Shown piece by piece: positions 7,469-16,426 of a stretch of DNA of 41,685 nt. Position 1 is the stretch's first letter. Every line of letters begins with the position of its first letter. Source of the stretch: Sphingopyxis sp. (lineage in GTDB: Bacteria > Pseudomonadota > Alphaproteobacteria > Sphingomonadales > Sphingomonadaceae). The translations under genes and the position numbers were made by a program. Location of the stretch: the NCBI GenBank assembly GCA_016463225.1, contig JAEMRT010000038.1, positions 1-41,685 of the forward strand. Direction: 5' to 3'. The notes under the pieces are model-generated. The model did no database searches. It saw nothing but the letters and a program-made list of their open reading frames with translations, and was not told where the DNA came from.

Positions 7469-8905
7469 TCAGCCTGCGGGCGTCTCGGCATGGCGTTTGA
7501 TGCCGGCGGGTTTGGCAAGGCTGTCCAGCGCCGTTCGCACGATCATCGCTTCGCTTGCGCTGTCGTTCACGATAATATCGGGCTGCACAGGCGCGACGCG
7601 CCGGTCGCCGCTTGGCCGGATAAAGTCGCGGGTGGCGATGAAGGCGGTGAAGCCTGTGGCGGGGAGGCGCGTCGGCATCATGTTGCCGGTCTGGTTGGCG
7701 AAACCGCCGGTCGGCCGCCCGACTAGGGTGGCGAGCCCGCGATCCTGCATCGTGGTTGCGAACAGGATCCCCGCCGAATAGGTCAGCTCGTCGATCAGCA
7801 CCGCGACACGGCCCTTGAACCGCGCGTCGGCGGGCACGGGCTGGATCAGTTCGTCGTCGACGACAAATTCGCGCATCGACCCGGTGGCGCCGCGATAACC
7901 GAGCACGCCATTATTCTCGTCGTTAAGCCGTTCGCGCGCCCGCGACACCTGCGCGGCGGGTCGGTTCAGGACATATTGGATGACACGCGCGCCGGCGTCG
8001 CTCTGGCCGCCAGTGTTGCCGCGCACGTCGATGATCAGGCGCTGCGTGTGGCGCGCATTGATCGCCGCAAACGCCTGATCGATCGCCGCGTTGTATGCGT
8101 CGGGGGCTTCGTCAACGTCGAAGGTCGGAACGCGCAGCAGCGCGGCATCGGCGCCGAGCCATTCGACGCGCGGCATTTCGGCCGCCTTGCTGTTTTCGAC
8201 TGGCGCCCATCGCGCGCCTTTGGTCCATTGCAGCGTCGTGGGCGCCGCCGCACCGGCCAGGGTGATGGCAAAGCGGTCGCGCCACCCCATCGCCGCGTCG
8301 AGCCAGCCGGGCAGCATCACCGACAGCATGTGCATCCGCAGCTTGGGGGTCTCGCCATGGCTGTACGCGAGCAGGCGCGCCAGCAGGTCGGGTGTCGCCA
8401 AACCGTTGATCGCGAGGATTTCCGTCCCCTGCGCCAGCGTTTCGCCCGATGTTTCATTGCGCCAGCTGCTGCGCAGCCGCAGCCGCCCGTCGGGTGCGAT
8501 GTCGGCGCCGAAGGGAAACTGACTTGCGCGTTCGGCGCCCCCCGGCTCCTCGCCCGATAGCCAGGGCAGCAGCAGGGTATGCGCATCGCGAAAGGTTGGA
8601 TTGATCCGCGCGAAGAGCCGAAACGCCTGCTCGCGCGTCAGCGCGCCTTCGATCGATGCGGCGGCGGTACGGAACGCTGTCTCGACCGGCGCCTCCAACA
8701 TCGTCTGTCCATAATAGCGCGGGTGGCGTTCGAGCACCGCGCGGCGCCACACCGCCAGATCGGCTTTTAGCGCCGCCATCGGCAGCGGGCCCGAAGGCGG
8801 GGCGGGCGACGGTTCGGCGGCGAAGCCGACAAAGCCCGCTGTCCCGGCGGCGGCGGCCACAGCCGCCGCACCCGCCACGACCTGACGACGCGACAGCGAT
8901 GGCAT
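7469..8905 (-). CDS. Exported S41-family (tail-specific type) serine protease
   Basis: A 478-residue protein with an N-terminal twin-arginine-like signal (SRRQVV followed by a long Ala/Gly hydrophobic run), so it is probably exported folded. The C-terminal half is a peptidase S41 domain: IIDVRGNTGG (about 291-300) is the conserved strand-turn, and LTYSAGILFA holds the predicted nucleophile Ser377. The final part, with GRPTGGFANQTGN and the P-rich substrate-groove region, also fits. The N-terminal half resembles the helical domain of non-PDZ S41 proteins such as C-terminal processing-like hydrolases of interphotoreceptor-retinoid-binding type. I chose the ATG at 8905, which overlaps the TGA of the upstream DJ-1 gene by one base (TGATG), so translation is coupled. 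The substrate is unknown. Confidence 0.86.
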   Translation of the reverse strand: MPSLSRRQVVAGAAAVAAAAGTAGFVGFAAEPSPAPPSGPLPMAALKADLAVWRRAVLERHPRYYGQTMLEAPVETAFRTAAASIEGALTREQAFRLFARINPTFRDAHTLLLPWLSGEEPGGAERASQFPFGADIAPDGRLRLRSSWRNETSGETLAQGTEILAINGLATPDLLARLLAYSHGETPKLRMHMLSVMLPGWLDAAMGWRDRFAITLAGAAAPTTLQWTKGARWAPVENSKAAEMPRVEWLGADAALLRVPTFDVDEAPDAYNAAIDQAFAAINARHTQRLIIDVRGNTGGQSDAGARVIQYVLNRPAAQVSRARERLNDENNGVLGYRGATGSMREFVVDDELIQPVPADARFKGRVAVLIDELTYSAGILFATTMQDRGLATLVGRPTGGFANQTGNMMPTRLPATGFTAFIATRDFIRPSGDRRVAPVQPDIIVNDSASEAMIVRTALDSLAKPAGIKRHAETPAG

Positions 8906-9957
8906 CACTGCGCTTTCGCCAGTTTGCCGCGCGCCTCGGCGATCGCTGCGACCAGCTGCGGCTTGTCATAGTGCGGCAGGGCGACCTCCATCGCGGTGAT
9001 TGCGCCTTCGATCAACTTGCGATCAGCGCCCGGCGTTTTCGAGCGGTAAAGCCCCCACGCGGCGATCAGCGGGACGTCATATTGTGCGGGGTTCGCTTTG
9101 AGCGATTGCCGCGCCCCGGCAACGTCGCCCGCCAGCATGCGCCCGATCAACGCGATGCTGCGTTCGTCGGCGAACGGTTCGCGCGGAGCAAGCTTGCGGC
9201 CCATTGCGCGGACGACGGCCTCGGCGGCGTCGGAGGTTGAATAGGGGTTCTGGCCGGTGACGATGCGGTTGTCGGACACGACATGGCTCAGCATCATCGG
9301 CGCGTCGCTGAACTGCGCGCCGGCGCCGCGCAGGCCGTCTTCAAGCAGGACCGGGAAGGCGGCGGCCCAGCGCTTGCCGAACAGCAATTCTTCCTCGTTC
9401 GAAAAGCCGGTGACGGCGCGTCCGGCGATCAGCGATTTGCCGTCCTTCAGCGGTACGTTCATCAGCGCGGCGGGGCCGTGGCAGACGGCGCCGATCACAC
9501 CCCCCGCTTCATAGGTTTGCGCGAGCAGCGTCTTGAGATCGACGTCGACCGGCAGATCGAACATTGCGCCCTTGCCGCCGATGATGAACACTGCGGCGTA
9601 GCTCTCGCTGCGTGCTTTGGCCAAAGTGAGGGTCGAGGCAAGCTTGGCGTGGGCGGCGGTATCGGCGATGAAGCGCCTATTATAGGGTTTTTCTGGGTCG
9701 AATTCGTCGGCGACCACAACGCCGCCAGCCGGACTGGCGATATCGATGGTCAGCCCGTTGTCGGCTAACACCGCATAGGCCTGCGACAATTCATCCATCT
9801 CGAAGCCGGGGCGGGTCTTCCCGCCGTCCGCACCATGGCCGCTGACCACGATCAGCACGCGGTCCGACTGCGCGCCAACATCGGCCTGCGCCTGAGCGGG
9901 CGCCGCGACCAGCAGGCCGACCGCCCATGCCGCCAAATAACAATTTCGCTTTTGCAT
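8905..9957 (-). CDS. Exported DJ-1/PfpI-family protein with C-terminal helical extension
   Basis: A 350-residue protein with a Sec-type signal peptide (YLAAWAVGLLVAAPAQAQA). It is followed by a class-I glutamine-amidotransferase-like DJ-1/PfpI domain (about residues 30-250). The nucleophile elbow reads GAVCHGPAAL with Cys159, and the FEMDELSQAYAVL segment carries the conserved Glu that lies near the Cys. Residues from about 255 on form an extra Ala-rich helical region unlike the short DJ-1 core. The family includes glyoxalase III, chaperone-like deglycases and proteases. Periplasmic members are less common, and the function cannot be assigned. GGAGG seven bases before the ATG at 9957 sets the start. 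It heads an overlapping two-gene unit with the S41 protease and is divergent from the two-component system. Confidence 0.87.
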   Translation of the reverse strand: MQKRNCYLAAWAVGLLVAAPAQAQADVGAQSDRVLIVVSGHGADGGKTRPGFEMDELSQAYAVLADNGLTIDIASPAGGVVVADEFDPEKPYNRRFIADTAAHAKLASTLTLAKARSESYAAVFIIGGKGAMFDLPVDVDLKTLLAQTYEAGGVIGAVCHGPAALMNVPLKDGKSLIAGRAVTGFSNEEELLFGKRWAAAFPVLLEDGLRGAGAQFSDAPMMLSHVVSDNRIVTGQNPYSTSDAAEAVVRAMGRKLAPREPFADERSIALIGRMLAGDVAGARQSLKANPAQYDVPLIAAWGLYRSKTPGADRKLIEGAITAMEVALPHYDKPQLVAAIAEARGKLAKAQ

Positions 9958-10020
9958 CGTCTGCCTCCAAACCGTTCCAGGGATCGCGATCAATTTGGCG
10001 GACCGGATGTCGGGAGGATG

Positions 10021-10035
10021 TCAAAGCCGCTTTGA
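10021..10035. promoter_or_regulatory. Perfect 7-bp palindrome in the DJ-1 / response-regulator divergent promoter region
   Basis: TCAAAGC-C-GCTTTGA is an exact inverted repeat with a one-base centre. It lies 64 bases from the DJ-1 start and 68 bases from the response-regulator start, and TTTGACGC at its right arm could also serve as a -35 element toward the regulator. A site of this size in a 145-base divergent gap is a plausible operator. OmpR-type regulators usually bind direct repeats, so another regulator is equally possible. Confidence 0.45.
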
Positions 10036-10102
10036 CGCTATTTTGATGTTCGATCGCCAAGGGTTTTGCGAGAACAAGGCGCTGCGGCGCAAAGGAAGTC
10101 GC

Positions 10103-10789
10103 GTGAACAACGGGTTTGACATCTTGCTGGTCGAGGACAACGCCGATCTGGCGGGCAACGTCATCGACTATCTCGAAGCGCTCGGCCATCGGCTCCATTA
10201 TGCCGCCGACGGCGAGGCGGGGGTGCGCGAGGCGCTGACGCGACCGGTCGATGTCGTGCTGCTCGACCTTGCGCTACCGCGCCGCGACGGGCTGAGCGTG
10301 TGCGCCGAAATCCGCCGCCGCGCCGATCACCGCATCCCGATCTTGATGCTGACCGCGCGCGATACCCTCGACGACAAGCTCGCGGGCTTTGCCAGCGGCG
10401 CCGACGATTATCTGGTCAAACCTTTCTCGCTCGCCGAACTCGCCGCGCGGATCACTGCCCTGGCCCAGCGACCGCAGTTGGGGCAGCCGCACAGCCTCGT
10501 CATCGGGCCGCTGATCATCGACCGGCAGATGCGAACAGCGACGCGCGCCGGCCAGCTGTTGCGGCTGTCGCCGCTGCTCTGGGACATTCTGTTGTTGCTC
10601 GCAGAAGCGTCGCCGCAGCCGGTCTCCCGCGCCGAAATCGCGCGCAAGCTGTGGGGCGACGAGCCGCCATCATCCGACGCGCTGCGCAGTCATATTCACC
10701 TGTTGCGCCAGATCGTCGACAAACCGTTCGGCGCTGCGATGATCGAAACCGTCCACAGCATCGGCTTTCGCCTGAGCGTGCTGCAGTGA
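10103..10789 (+). CDS. OmpR-family response regulator
   Basis: A 228-residue two-component response regulator with an N-terminal receiver domain and a C-terminal winged-helix DNA-binding domain. The acidic pocket is VEDN near residue 11, the phospho-acceptor is Asp55 in VVLLDLALPRRDG, the Thr switch lies in PILMLTARD, and the Lys in DDYLVKPFSLAEL. The effector domain ends with the recognition-helix and wing pattern LRSHIHLLRQIVDKPFGAAM then ETVHSIGFRL. I chose the GTG at 10103 because AAAGGAAG lies four to five bases upstream and the receiver starts there; upstream codons add an unlikely leader. The gene is followed by its kinase with a 4-base overlap (GTGA). It probably controls its own operon and perhaps the divergent DJ-1/S41 pair. 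Confidence 0.93.
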   Translation: MNNGFDILLVEDNADLAGNVIDYLEALGHRLHYAADGEAGVREALTRPVDVVLLDLALPRRDGLSVCAEIRRRADHRIPILMLTARDTLDDKLAGFASGADDYLVKPFSLAELAARITALAQRPQLGQPHSLVIGPLIIDRQMRTATRAGQLLRLSPLLWDILLLLAEASPQPVSRAEIARKLWGDEPPSSDALRSHIHLLRQIVDKPFGAAMIETVHSIGFRLSVLQ

Positions 10790-12081
10790 GCCCGCGGCGC
10801 TATAGCCTGCGCCGCCGCGTGATGGCTGCGCTGGTCGCGACTGTGTTGGCGACCGCCGCCGTGTTCGGCTTCACGACCTTCCTCTTCGCCTATTCGCTCG
10901 AAGACCGGCTGTTCAGCGGCGCGCTGGCGAGCGAAGTCGAGCGGCAGCAGCAAAGCTGGCGCGGCGGCGGATCGTTGCCGGCGCCCGAGCTTGCCTATAT
11001 CAAAATCTACCCGAGCAAGGTGGGTCTGCCGCCCGATCTGGCGAAACAGGTCGCGGCCAATCCTCAGCAGATCGAATTTTACGGTACCGCGGGGCGTCAT
11101 TATCATGTCGCACATTTCACGCTGGAGCGGCGTGCCGGTGCGGCGCCAGGGGGAACGCCGGCGGTCGCGGTAGCCGAAGTCAGCCGCTATCTGCTCGTCC
11201 GTCCGGCGCGCGATGCGATGATCAAATTCCTTGTCGGGCTCAGCCTGTTCATCGCCTTGGTGATGGCGCTGCTCGGCTGGTGGCTCGCCAGTCGGGCGAT
11301 GCACCCGCTCAGCCGGCTTGCCCGGGACGTCGCCGATAGCGGCGGCGCAGCAGTCCCTGTCGTGCAGGCGGAGGATTACCCGGCGAACGAGATCGGGGTG
11401 CTGGCGGGCGCGCTGGGGCAGGCATTTCAACGCATCCGTGGCTTTGTCGACCGCGAGCGCAGTTTTACCCGCGACGCCAGCCACGAACTGCGGACTCCGC
11501 TGGCGGTCATTCGCGGCGCCGCCGAAGTGATCGCGCTGCGCCGCGAACTGCCCGCGCCGGTTCCCGACGCGCTGCGCCGGATCGAAACCGCCACCATCGA
11601 CATGACGCAAACGCTCGACCTGCTGCTCGCGCTGGCGCGCGAGGGCGACGCGTTGCCGGTGCAAAGCGTCGCGTTGCGGCCGATCGTCGAAAAGGCCATC
11701 GCGGCGGCGGCGGTGCGCTTTCCCGCCAGTCAGATCGCCGTATCCGTCGCCGTGGCGCTGGACGTCATCCTGCGCGTCGAGCCGACGTCGTTGCAGCTCG
11801 TCCTCAACAACCTGATCGGTAACGCGTTCCAGCACGCTGCGGCGGCCAATCTGCATATTGCGTTCAGTGGCAACCGCCTGTCGATCTGCGACGATGGACA
11901 CGGCCTCGCGACGACAACTGATGCATTCGCGCCCTTCGTCAAAGGCGAAGCGAGCGAAGGCAGCGGACTCGGCCTCGATATTTCGCGGCGTTTGTGTGCC
12001 GCTGCGGGCATCGGTCTGACCAGCGGCGCGGGTGCGAACGGGCATGGCGCCTGCTTCACGCTAAAATTCGCGGGTCGATAG
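10786..12081 (+). CDS. Sensor histidine kinase, partner of the upstream response regulator
   Basis: A 431-residue membrane kinase. TM1 lies at about residues 13-36, a periplasmic sensor loop at about 37-144, and TM2 at about 146-168 ending in WWLASRAMHPLSRL, followed by a HAMP-like linker. The DHp domain has the H-box DASHELRTPL with His233. The ATPase domain has the N-box LVLNNLIGNAFQHAA, a G1 box reading CDDGHGLA, and GSGLGLDISRRL. The sensor loop is short and of no recognised family. The GTG start at 10786 overlaps the TGA of the regulator gene, so the pair is coupled in translation; the first ATG lies twelve codons in and would cut the basic stretch before TM1. The kinase resembles the QseC/PhoQ-like group in layout, but the signal cannot be inferred. 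Confidence 0.92.
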   Translation: MSPRRYSLRRRVMAALVATVLATAAVFGFTTFLFAYSLEDRLFSGALASEVERQQQSWRGGGSLPAPELAYIKIYPSKVGLPPDLAKQVAANPQQIEFYGTAGRHYHVAHFTLERRAGAAPGGTPAVAVAEVSRYLLVRPARDAMIKFLVGLSLFIALVMALLGWWLASRAMHPLSRLARDVADSGGAAVPVVQAEDYPANEIGVLAGALGQAFQRIRGFVDRERSFTRDASHELRTPLAVIRGAAEVIALRRELPAPVPDALRRIETATIDMTQTLDLLLALAREGDALPVQSVALRPIVEKAIAAAAVRFPASQIAVSVAVALDVILRVEPTSLQLVLNNLIGNAFQHAAAANLHIAFSGNRLSICDDGHGLATTTDAFAPFVKGEASEGSGLGLDISRRLCAAAGIGLTSGAGANGHGACFTLKFAGR

Positions 12082-12114
12082 AAAAGCGCGCTGCAATGGT
12101 CTAATCCTGTGGCC

Positions 12115-14394
12115 ATGGCTGAAGAGAAACCCCGCTATCGAACTTATACCAGTCCAGCGGGCGGCTGGGGCGCCGCCGCCGCGACGGCGAAGGTGCTGAT
12201 GGAACAGAGCGTCGTGACCAAGGGATCGCGCGCGCTGCTGGCGATGAACCAGCCGGGCGGGTTCAAATGCCCGAGTTGCGCCTTTCCCGACGCGACCTGC
12301 ACCAGGAAGCTCGAATTCTGCGAAAACGGTGCCAAGGCGCTCGCGCATGAGGCGACGAAGTTCCGCGTCACGCGCGAATTTTTTGCCGAGCACAGCGTGT
12401 CCGCGCTCATGGAACAGTCGGACTACTGGCTCGAGATGCAGGGGCGACTGACCGAGCCGATGCGCTACGACGCTGCGACCGATCATTATGTGCCGGTCAG
12501 CTGGGACGATGCTTTCGCGCTGATCGGGCAGCATCTGCGCGCCCTCGACAGCCCGGACCGGGCCGAATTCTACACCTCGGGCCGCACCGCAAACGAGACG
12601 GCCTTTCTCTATGCGATCTTCGTGCGCGAGTTCGGGACGAACAATTTCCCGGACTGTTCGAACATGTGCCACGAACCGACGAGCCGCGGGCTGCCGCCGT
12701 CGATCGGTATCGGCAAGGGGACGGTCGTCCTCGACGATTTCGAACATGCAGAGGCGATCTTCCTGATCGGCCACAACGCCGGCACCAACGCGCCGCGGAT
12801 GATGACCCCGCTGGTCGAGGCGCGCAAACGCGGGGTGCCGATCGTCGCGGTCAACCCGATGCCCGAACGCGCGCTGGTCCGCTTTACCGAACCGCAGGAC
12901 ATCGTCCAGATGGCGACCTTCGGATCGACCGAGGTGACCAGCGAATTTGTCCATATCAAGATCGGCGGCGACCTGGCGCTGATCAAGGGCATGATGAAAG
13001 TGATGTTCGAACGCGACGCGGCGGGCGAGGCGGTGTTCGACCATGGCTTCATCGCCGAGCACACCGACGGGTTCCCCGCGCTGAAGGCCGACATCGCAGC
13101 GCAGGACTGGCCCGCGATTGTCGCGGCTTCGGGGCTCGACGAGGCGCAGATCCGCCGCTGCGCCGACATCTACATCCGCTCGAACGCAACGATCATCTGT
13201 TACGGCATGGGAGTGACCCAGCATCAGCAGGGATCGCAGCTGGTCCAGCAGATCGCCAATCTGCTTTTGCTCAGAGGCAATTTCGGCAAGCCGGGAGCGG
13301 GGATTTCGCCGATCCGCGGCCATTCGAACGTTCAGGGCGACCGCACCGTCGGGATCGATGAGAAACCCAGCCAGGCCTATCTAGACAGGGTGCGCGAGGT
13401 GTTCGGCTTCGAACCCCCGCGCGAGGACGGCCATCATACGGTCGAATCGATCGAGGCGATGCTCGACGGTAGCGCCAAAGTCTTCATCGGCCTCGGCGGC
13501 AACTTCGTCCGCGCCGTCCCCGACACCGACCGCTCTTATGACGCGATGCGAAAGCTCGACCTGACCGTCGGCATCGCGACCAAGCTCAACCGCGGCCACC
13601 TTGTCCACGGCAAGGACGCGCTGATCCTGCCCGTCATCGCGCGCTCCGAACGGATCGAGACCGCGGCGGGCGAACAGTTCGTCACCATCGAGGATTCGAT
13701 GTCGAACGTCACCGCCTCGCGCGGCGTCCTCGACCCGCCAAGCGAGCATCTGCTGACCGAGACCGAAATCGTCTGCCGCATGGCGATGGCGACCTTGCCC
13801 GACAGCAAGGTCGACTGGGCGCGCTATATCGACGACTATAGCCTGATCCGCGACAAGATCGCGGCGGTGTATCCGGCGATTTACGAAGACTTCTCCGAGC
13901 GGATCAAGGCGCCGTCGGGCTTCCACCTCGACATCCCACCGCGCCGCCGCGCATGGGCGACCCCCAATGGCAAGGCGAATTTTCTGATCCTGCCGGGTCT
14001 TGCGGTCAACGCATCGGTCGCCGATCCGGCGATGCTCCGGCTCGCGACGGTGCGCTCGCACGACCAGTTCAACACGACGATCTATAGCTATAATGATCGC
14101 TATCGCGGCGTGTACAACGACCGCATGGTGCTGTTCATGAACGCCGACGACATTGCCGACCGTAAGCTGACAGCGGGCACCAAAGTCGCCCTCGAAACGA
14201 TCACCGACGATGGCGTCCGCCGCGGTGTTGAAGGGCTGACGATCATCGACTATCCGATGTCGCGCGGCTCGGTCGCGGGCTATTATCCCGAACTCAACCC
14301 GCTGCTGCCGCTCGCCTTTTATGACAAGGTCAGCGGCTGTCCGGCGGCCAAGGCGATCCCGGTGCGTGTTTTGGCTGTCGCCGCCGTTGACTAG
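12115..14394 (+). CDS. FdhF/YdeP-family molybdopterin oxidoreductase
   Basis: A 759-residue cytoplasmic molybdopterin-dinucleotide enzyme of the FdhF/YdeP family (formate-dehydrogenase-alpha-like). The molybdopterin domains run through the whole protein (FYTSGRTANE, FLIGHNAGTN, GNFGKPGAGISPIRGHSNVQG, C-terminal dinucleotide-binding beta-barrel). The segment CSNMCHEPTSRGL aligns by eye with the region of E. coli FdhF that carries selenocysteine 140, placing Cys185 as the probable molybdenum ligand. The N-terminal cysteines are C52, C55, C62 and C69, spaced C-x2-C-x6-C-x6-C, which is not the normal formate dehydrogenase [4Fe-4S] pattern. No twin-arginine signal is present. Downstream fdhD and mobA supply cofactor sulfuration and dinucleotide attachment. 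YdeP of E. coli is linked to acid resistance, but the reaction of the family is unproven. It starts 34 bases after the kinase gene. Confidence 0.9.
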   Translation: MAEEKPRYRTYTSPAGGWGAAAATAKVLMEQSVVTKGSRALLAMNQPGGFKCPSCAFPDATCTRKLEFCENGAKALAHEATKFRVTREFFAEHSVSALMEQSDYWLEMQGRLTEPMRYDAATDHYVPVSWDDAFALIGQHLRALDSPDRAEFYTSGRTANETAFLYAIFVREFGTNNFPDCSNMCHEPTSRGLPPSIGIGKGTVVLDDFEHAEAIFLIGHNAGTNAPRMMTPLVEARKRGVPIVAVNPMPERALVRFTEPQDIVQMATFGSTEVTSEFVHIKIGGDLALIKGMMKVMFERDAAGEAVFDHGFIAEHTDGFPALKADIAAQDWPAIVAASGLDEAQIRRCADIYIRSNATIICYGMGVTQHQQGSQLVQQIANLLLLRGNFGKPGAGISPIRGHSNVQGDRTVGIDEKPSQAYLDRVREVFGFEPPREDGHHTVESIEAMLDGSAKVFIGLGGNFVRAVPDTDRSYDAMRKLDLTVGIATKLNRGHLVHGKDALILPVIARSERIETAAGEQFVTIEDSMSNVTASRGVLDPPSEHLLTETEIVCRMAMATLPDSKVDWARYIDDYSLIRDKIAAVYPAIYEDFSERIKAPSGFHLDIPPRRRAWATPNGKANFLILPGLAVNASVADPAMLRLATVRSHDQFNTTIYSYNDRYRGVYNDRMVLFMNADDIADRKLTAGTKVALETITDDGVRRGVEGLTIIDYPMSRGSVAGYYPELNPLLPLAFYDKVSGCPAAKAIPVRVLAVAAVD

Positions 14395-14410
14395 GCGAGC
14401 CGACATCGCC

Positions 14411-15037
14411 GTGGGTCACCGCATCGCGCCGGCGCGCTTTCTGATCTTTGCCGGCGCGCTCGCCGTCGCGGGTGGCGGCGCATCGGCGCTCGGCTGCGAT
14501 CCGCGCACCGCGCTGCTGATCGGCTTCGACATCGCGACGCTTGTCTTTCTGGGCGCCATCGCGCCCTTGCTCGGCGCCGATGCCGATCGGATGCGGCGCA
14601 CGGCCGAAAGCAATGACGCCAACCGCGCCGGACTGCTCGCGATCACGGTGCTGCTGTCGCTCGTGATCCTGTTCGCGGTGGGGACGCTGATCGCTGGTCC
14701 GGGTGCGCTCGACCGCAGCGTGATTGTGCTGATTATCGCAACGCTGGCGCTGGCGTGGCTGTTCGCGAACATGGTGTTTACCCTCCACTATGCGCATCTC
14801 TATTATCTGCAGGTCGGCGGGCATGATCGCGGCGGGATCGAAGTGCCGGGGGCCAGGGAACCCGGATACCCCGATTTTCTCTATTTCGCTTTCACGCTGG
14901 GGATGACGTTCCAGACCTCGGACGTCACCATATCGGGCGCGCATATGCGGCGCGTCGTGCTCGGCCATTGCATGGCGGCGTTCATCTTCAACATGGGCAT
15001 ATTGGCGTTCACCGTGAACGCCATCGGCGGGTCATAG
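14411..15037 (+). CDS. DUF1345 integral membrane protein
   Basis: A 208-residue membrane protein with five hydrophobic segments matching DUF1345. Signatures are the first helices with LLIGFDIATLVFLGAIAPLL, the central LAWLFANMVFTLHYAHLYY, and the C-terminal DFLYFAFTLGMTFQTSDVTI followed by an RRVVLGHCMAAFIFNMGILA helix. The family has no known function. The GTG at 14411 gives a normal N-terminus. A TTG at 14387 that overlaps the end of the preceding oxidoreductase gene is the alternative, so the two genes are either 16 bases apart or overlapping and surely co-transcribed. The last 6 bases overlap the convergent mobA frame. Confidence 0.87.
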   Translation: MGHRIAPARFLIFAGALAVAGGGASALGCDPRTALLIGFDIATLVFLGAIAPLLGADADRMRRTAESNDANRAGLLAITVLLSLVILFAVGTLIAGPGALDRSVIVLIIATLALAWLFANMVFTLHYAHLYYLQVGGHDRGGIEVPGAREPGYPDFLYFAFTLGMTFQTSDVTISGAHMRRVVLGHCMAAFIFNMGILAFTVNAIGGS

Positions 15038-15544
15038 GCGCCCCAGCCGCTCCAGATCGGCGACGCTGTTGATGTTCGGCGGCACGAAATCGCTCGCTAC
15101 CGACCGCGCGCCGATGCGGCGGGCAAAGGCGCGGACGGCCAGGTCGTTGCCATCGGTCAGCAGCGCCTTCAGGTCGTCGAGCGCCGCAACGGGCCACAGG
15201 CCGATCACCGGCTGGGTGGCGAGGAAGGCGGCCGCGGGTTCAAGCAAGGCGCGCAAGTGGGGCGGCAGCCGGACGCAGTCGACCGGCGCGGTCAGCACCT
15301 GATCGAAACCGGTTTTGGCTGCATGGATCAGCGCCGCCGCGATGCCGCCCAGCGGTCCCATGTCGGGGCGCGGCCAGTCGGCGATGCCTTCGTCGCGGCC
15401 GACAATCACCACCGCGTCGCAATGCGGTTGCAATGCCGCGAGCGCATGATCGAGCAGCGTCTGCCCGCCCAGCGTCGCGACCGCCTTGTCCGACCCGAAA
15501 CGGCGCGACCGCCCGCCCGCCAACACCGCGCCCAGCGTCTTCAC
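15032..15544 (-). CDS. mobA: Molybdenum cofactor guanylyltransferase MobA
   Basis: A 170-residue MobA: the enzyme joins GMP from GTP to Mo-molybdopterin, giving the guanine-dinucleotide cofactor used by DMSO-reductase-type enzymes such as the adjacent FdhF/YdeP protein. It has the nucleotide-binding LAGGRSRRFGSDKA at residues 8-21, GPLGGIAAAL and the metal-binding APVDCVRLP segment. It ends with the conserved INSVADLERL helix. At 170 residues it is slightly shorter than E. coli MobA (about 194). The GTG start at 15544 overlaps the fdhD stop (GTGA), so translation is coupled to fdhD. It converges with the DUF1345 gene. Confidence 0.93.
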   Translation of the reverse strand: MKTLGAVLAGGRSRRFGSDKAVATLGGQTLLDHALAALQPHCDAVVIVGRDEGIADWPRPDMGPLGGIAAALIHAAKTGFDQVLTAPVDCVRLPPHLRALLEPAAAFLATQPVIGLWPVAALDDLKALLTDGNDLAVRAFARRIGARSVASDFVPPNINSVADLERLGRL

Positions 15545-16344
15545 CCGATCATCCCTTTCGCGTCGCTGACAATCAGCGCCGAGTCCGTCCGCGCCAGCGC
15601 GACCAGCGTCAACCCCGCCTGCATCGCGCGCTCCGCGGCGAGGCTGGTCGGCGCTGAAATGGTGACCAGCATCGGGCAGCCTGCACGCACGGTCTTTTCG
15701 ACCAGCTCATAACTGCACCGCGCCGAAAGCAGGATGAAGCCGGTTGCGGGGTCGGTCCCCGCGCGCGCCAGCGCCCCGATCAGCTTGTCGAGCGCATTGT
15801 GCCGCCCGACATCCTCGCGTGCGCAAAGGATTTCGCCGGTCGGCGCACAAAAAGCCGCGGCGTGGACCGCGCCGGTAGCTTGCCCCAGCGGCTGATGATC
15901 GCGCAGCGCGGACAATGCCGCGGCAATCGCGGCGCGGTCGGTCGTGATGCGCGCGGTCAGCGGCGGCAGCGGTCGCAAGACCTGCTCGATATTTTCGATC
16001 CCGCACAGCCCGCAGCTGCTCTCGCTCACCCGCTGGCGCGCGCGTTCGAGTGCGAGTGCCTTGCGTTCGGCCGGTACCCAGAGGCGCAGCGCCCAACCAC
16101 CCTCGACTGGGTAGATGTCGATGCGCTCGATCTGATCGGGCGCCTCGACGAGCCCTTCGCTCAGCGCAAAGCCCAAGCCATAATCCTCCAGATCGGCCGG
16201 GGTCGCCATCATTACCGCATAGCCGATGCCGCCGACCTCGATCGAGACGGGCGCCTCGACGGCAAGGCTGCGGACCAGCGCTGCGTCGCTGAGTTCGGCG
16301 AGGCCCAATCGCTGGACTGTTAGGTCGATCATCGCGTCGTTCAT
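15541..16344 (-). CDS. fdhD: Formate dehydrogenase accessory sulfurtransferase FdhD
   Basis: A 267-residue FdhD. In E. coli the protein carries sulfur from IscS to the molybdenum centre of formate dehydrogenase. The catalytic CxxC loop is present as SSCGLCGIEN with Cys111 and Cys114. Other family blocks are the N-terminal EAPVSIEVGGIGYAVMMATP, GAVHAAAFCAPTGEI, the EDVGRHNALDKLIG motif that contacts the nucleotide of the cofactor, and SARCSYELVEKTVRAGCP. The weak AGGA nine bases before the ATG supports the start. fdhD and mobA form an overlapping operon facing the oxidoreductase gene, a strong contextual hint that the FdhF/YdeP enzyme needs a sulfurated cofactor. Confidence 0.95.
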   Translation of the reverse strand: MNDAMIDLTVQRLGLAELSDAALVRSLAVEAPVSIEVGGIGYAVMMATPADLEDYGLGFALSEGLVEAPDQIERIDIYPVEGGWALRLWVPAERKALALERARQRVSESSCGLCGIENIEQVLRPLPPLTARITTDRAAIAAALSALRDHQPLGQATGAVHAAAFCAPTGEILCAREDVGRHNALDKLIGALARAGTDPATGFILLSARCSYELVEKTVRAGCPMLVTISAPTSLAAERAMQAGLTLVALARTDSALIVSDAKGMIG

Positions 16345-16426
16345 GCCCGCATCCTAGCGCATCGCCGCCTGCTTGTCCCAGCCGGGACGATTGCCATTTC
16401 AAGCGCGCGGCTTATCAATCACCGCC

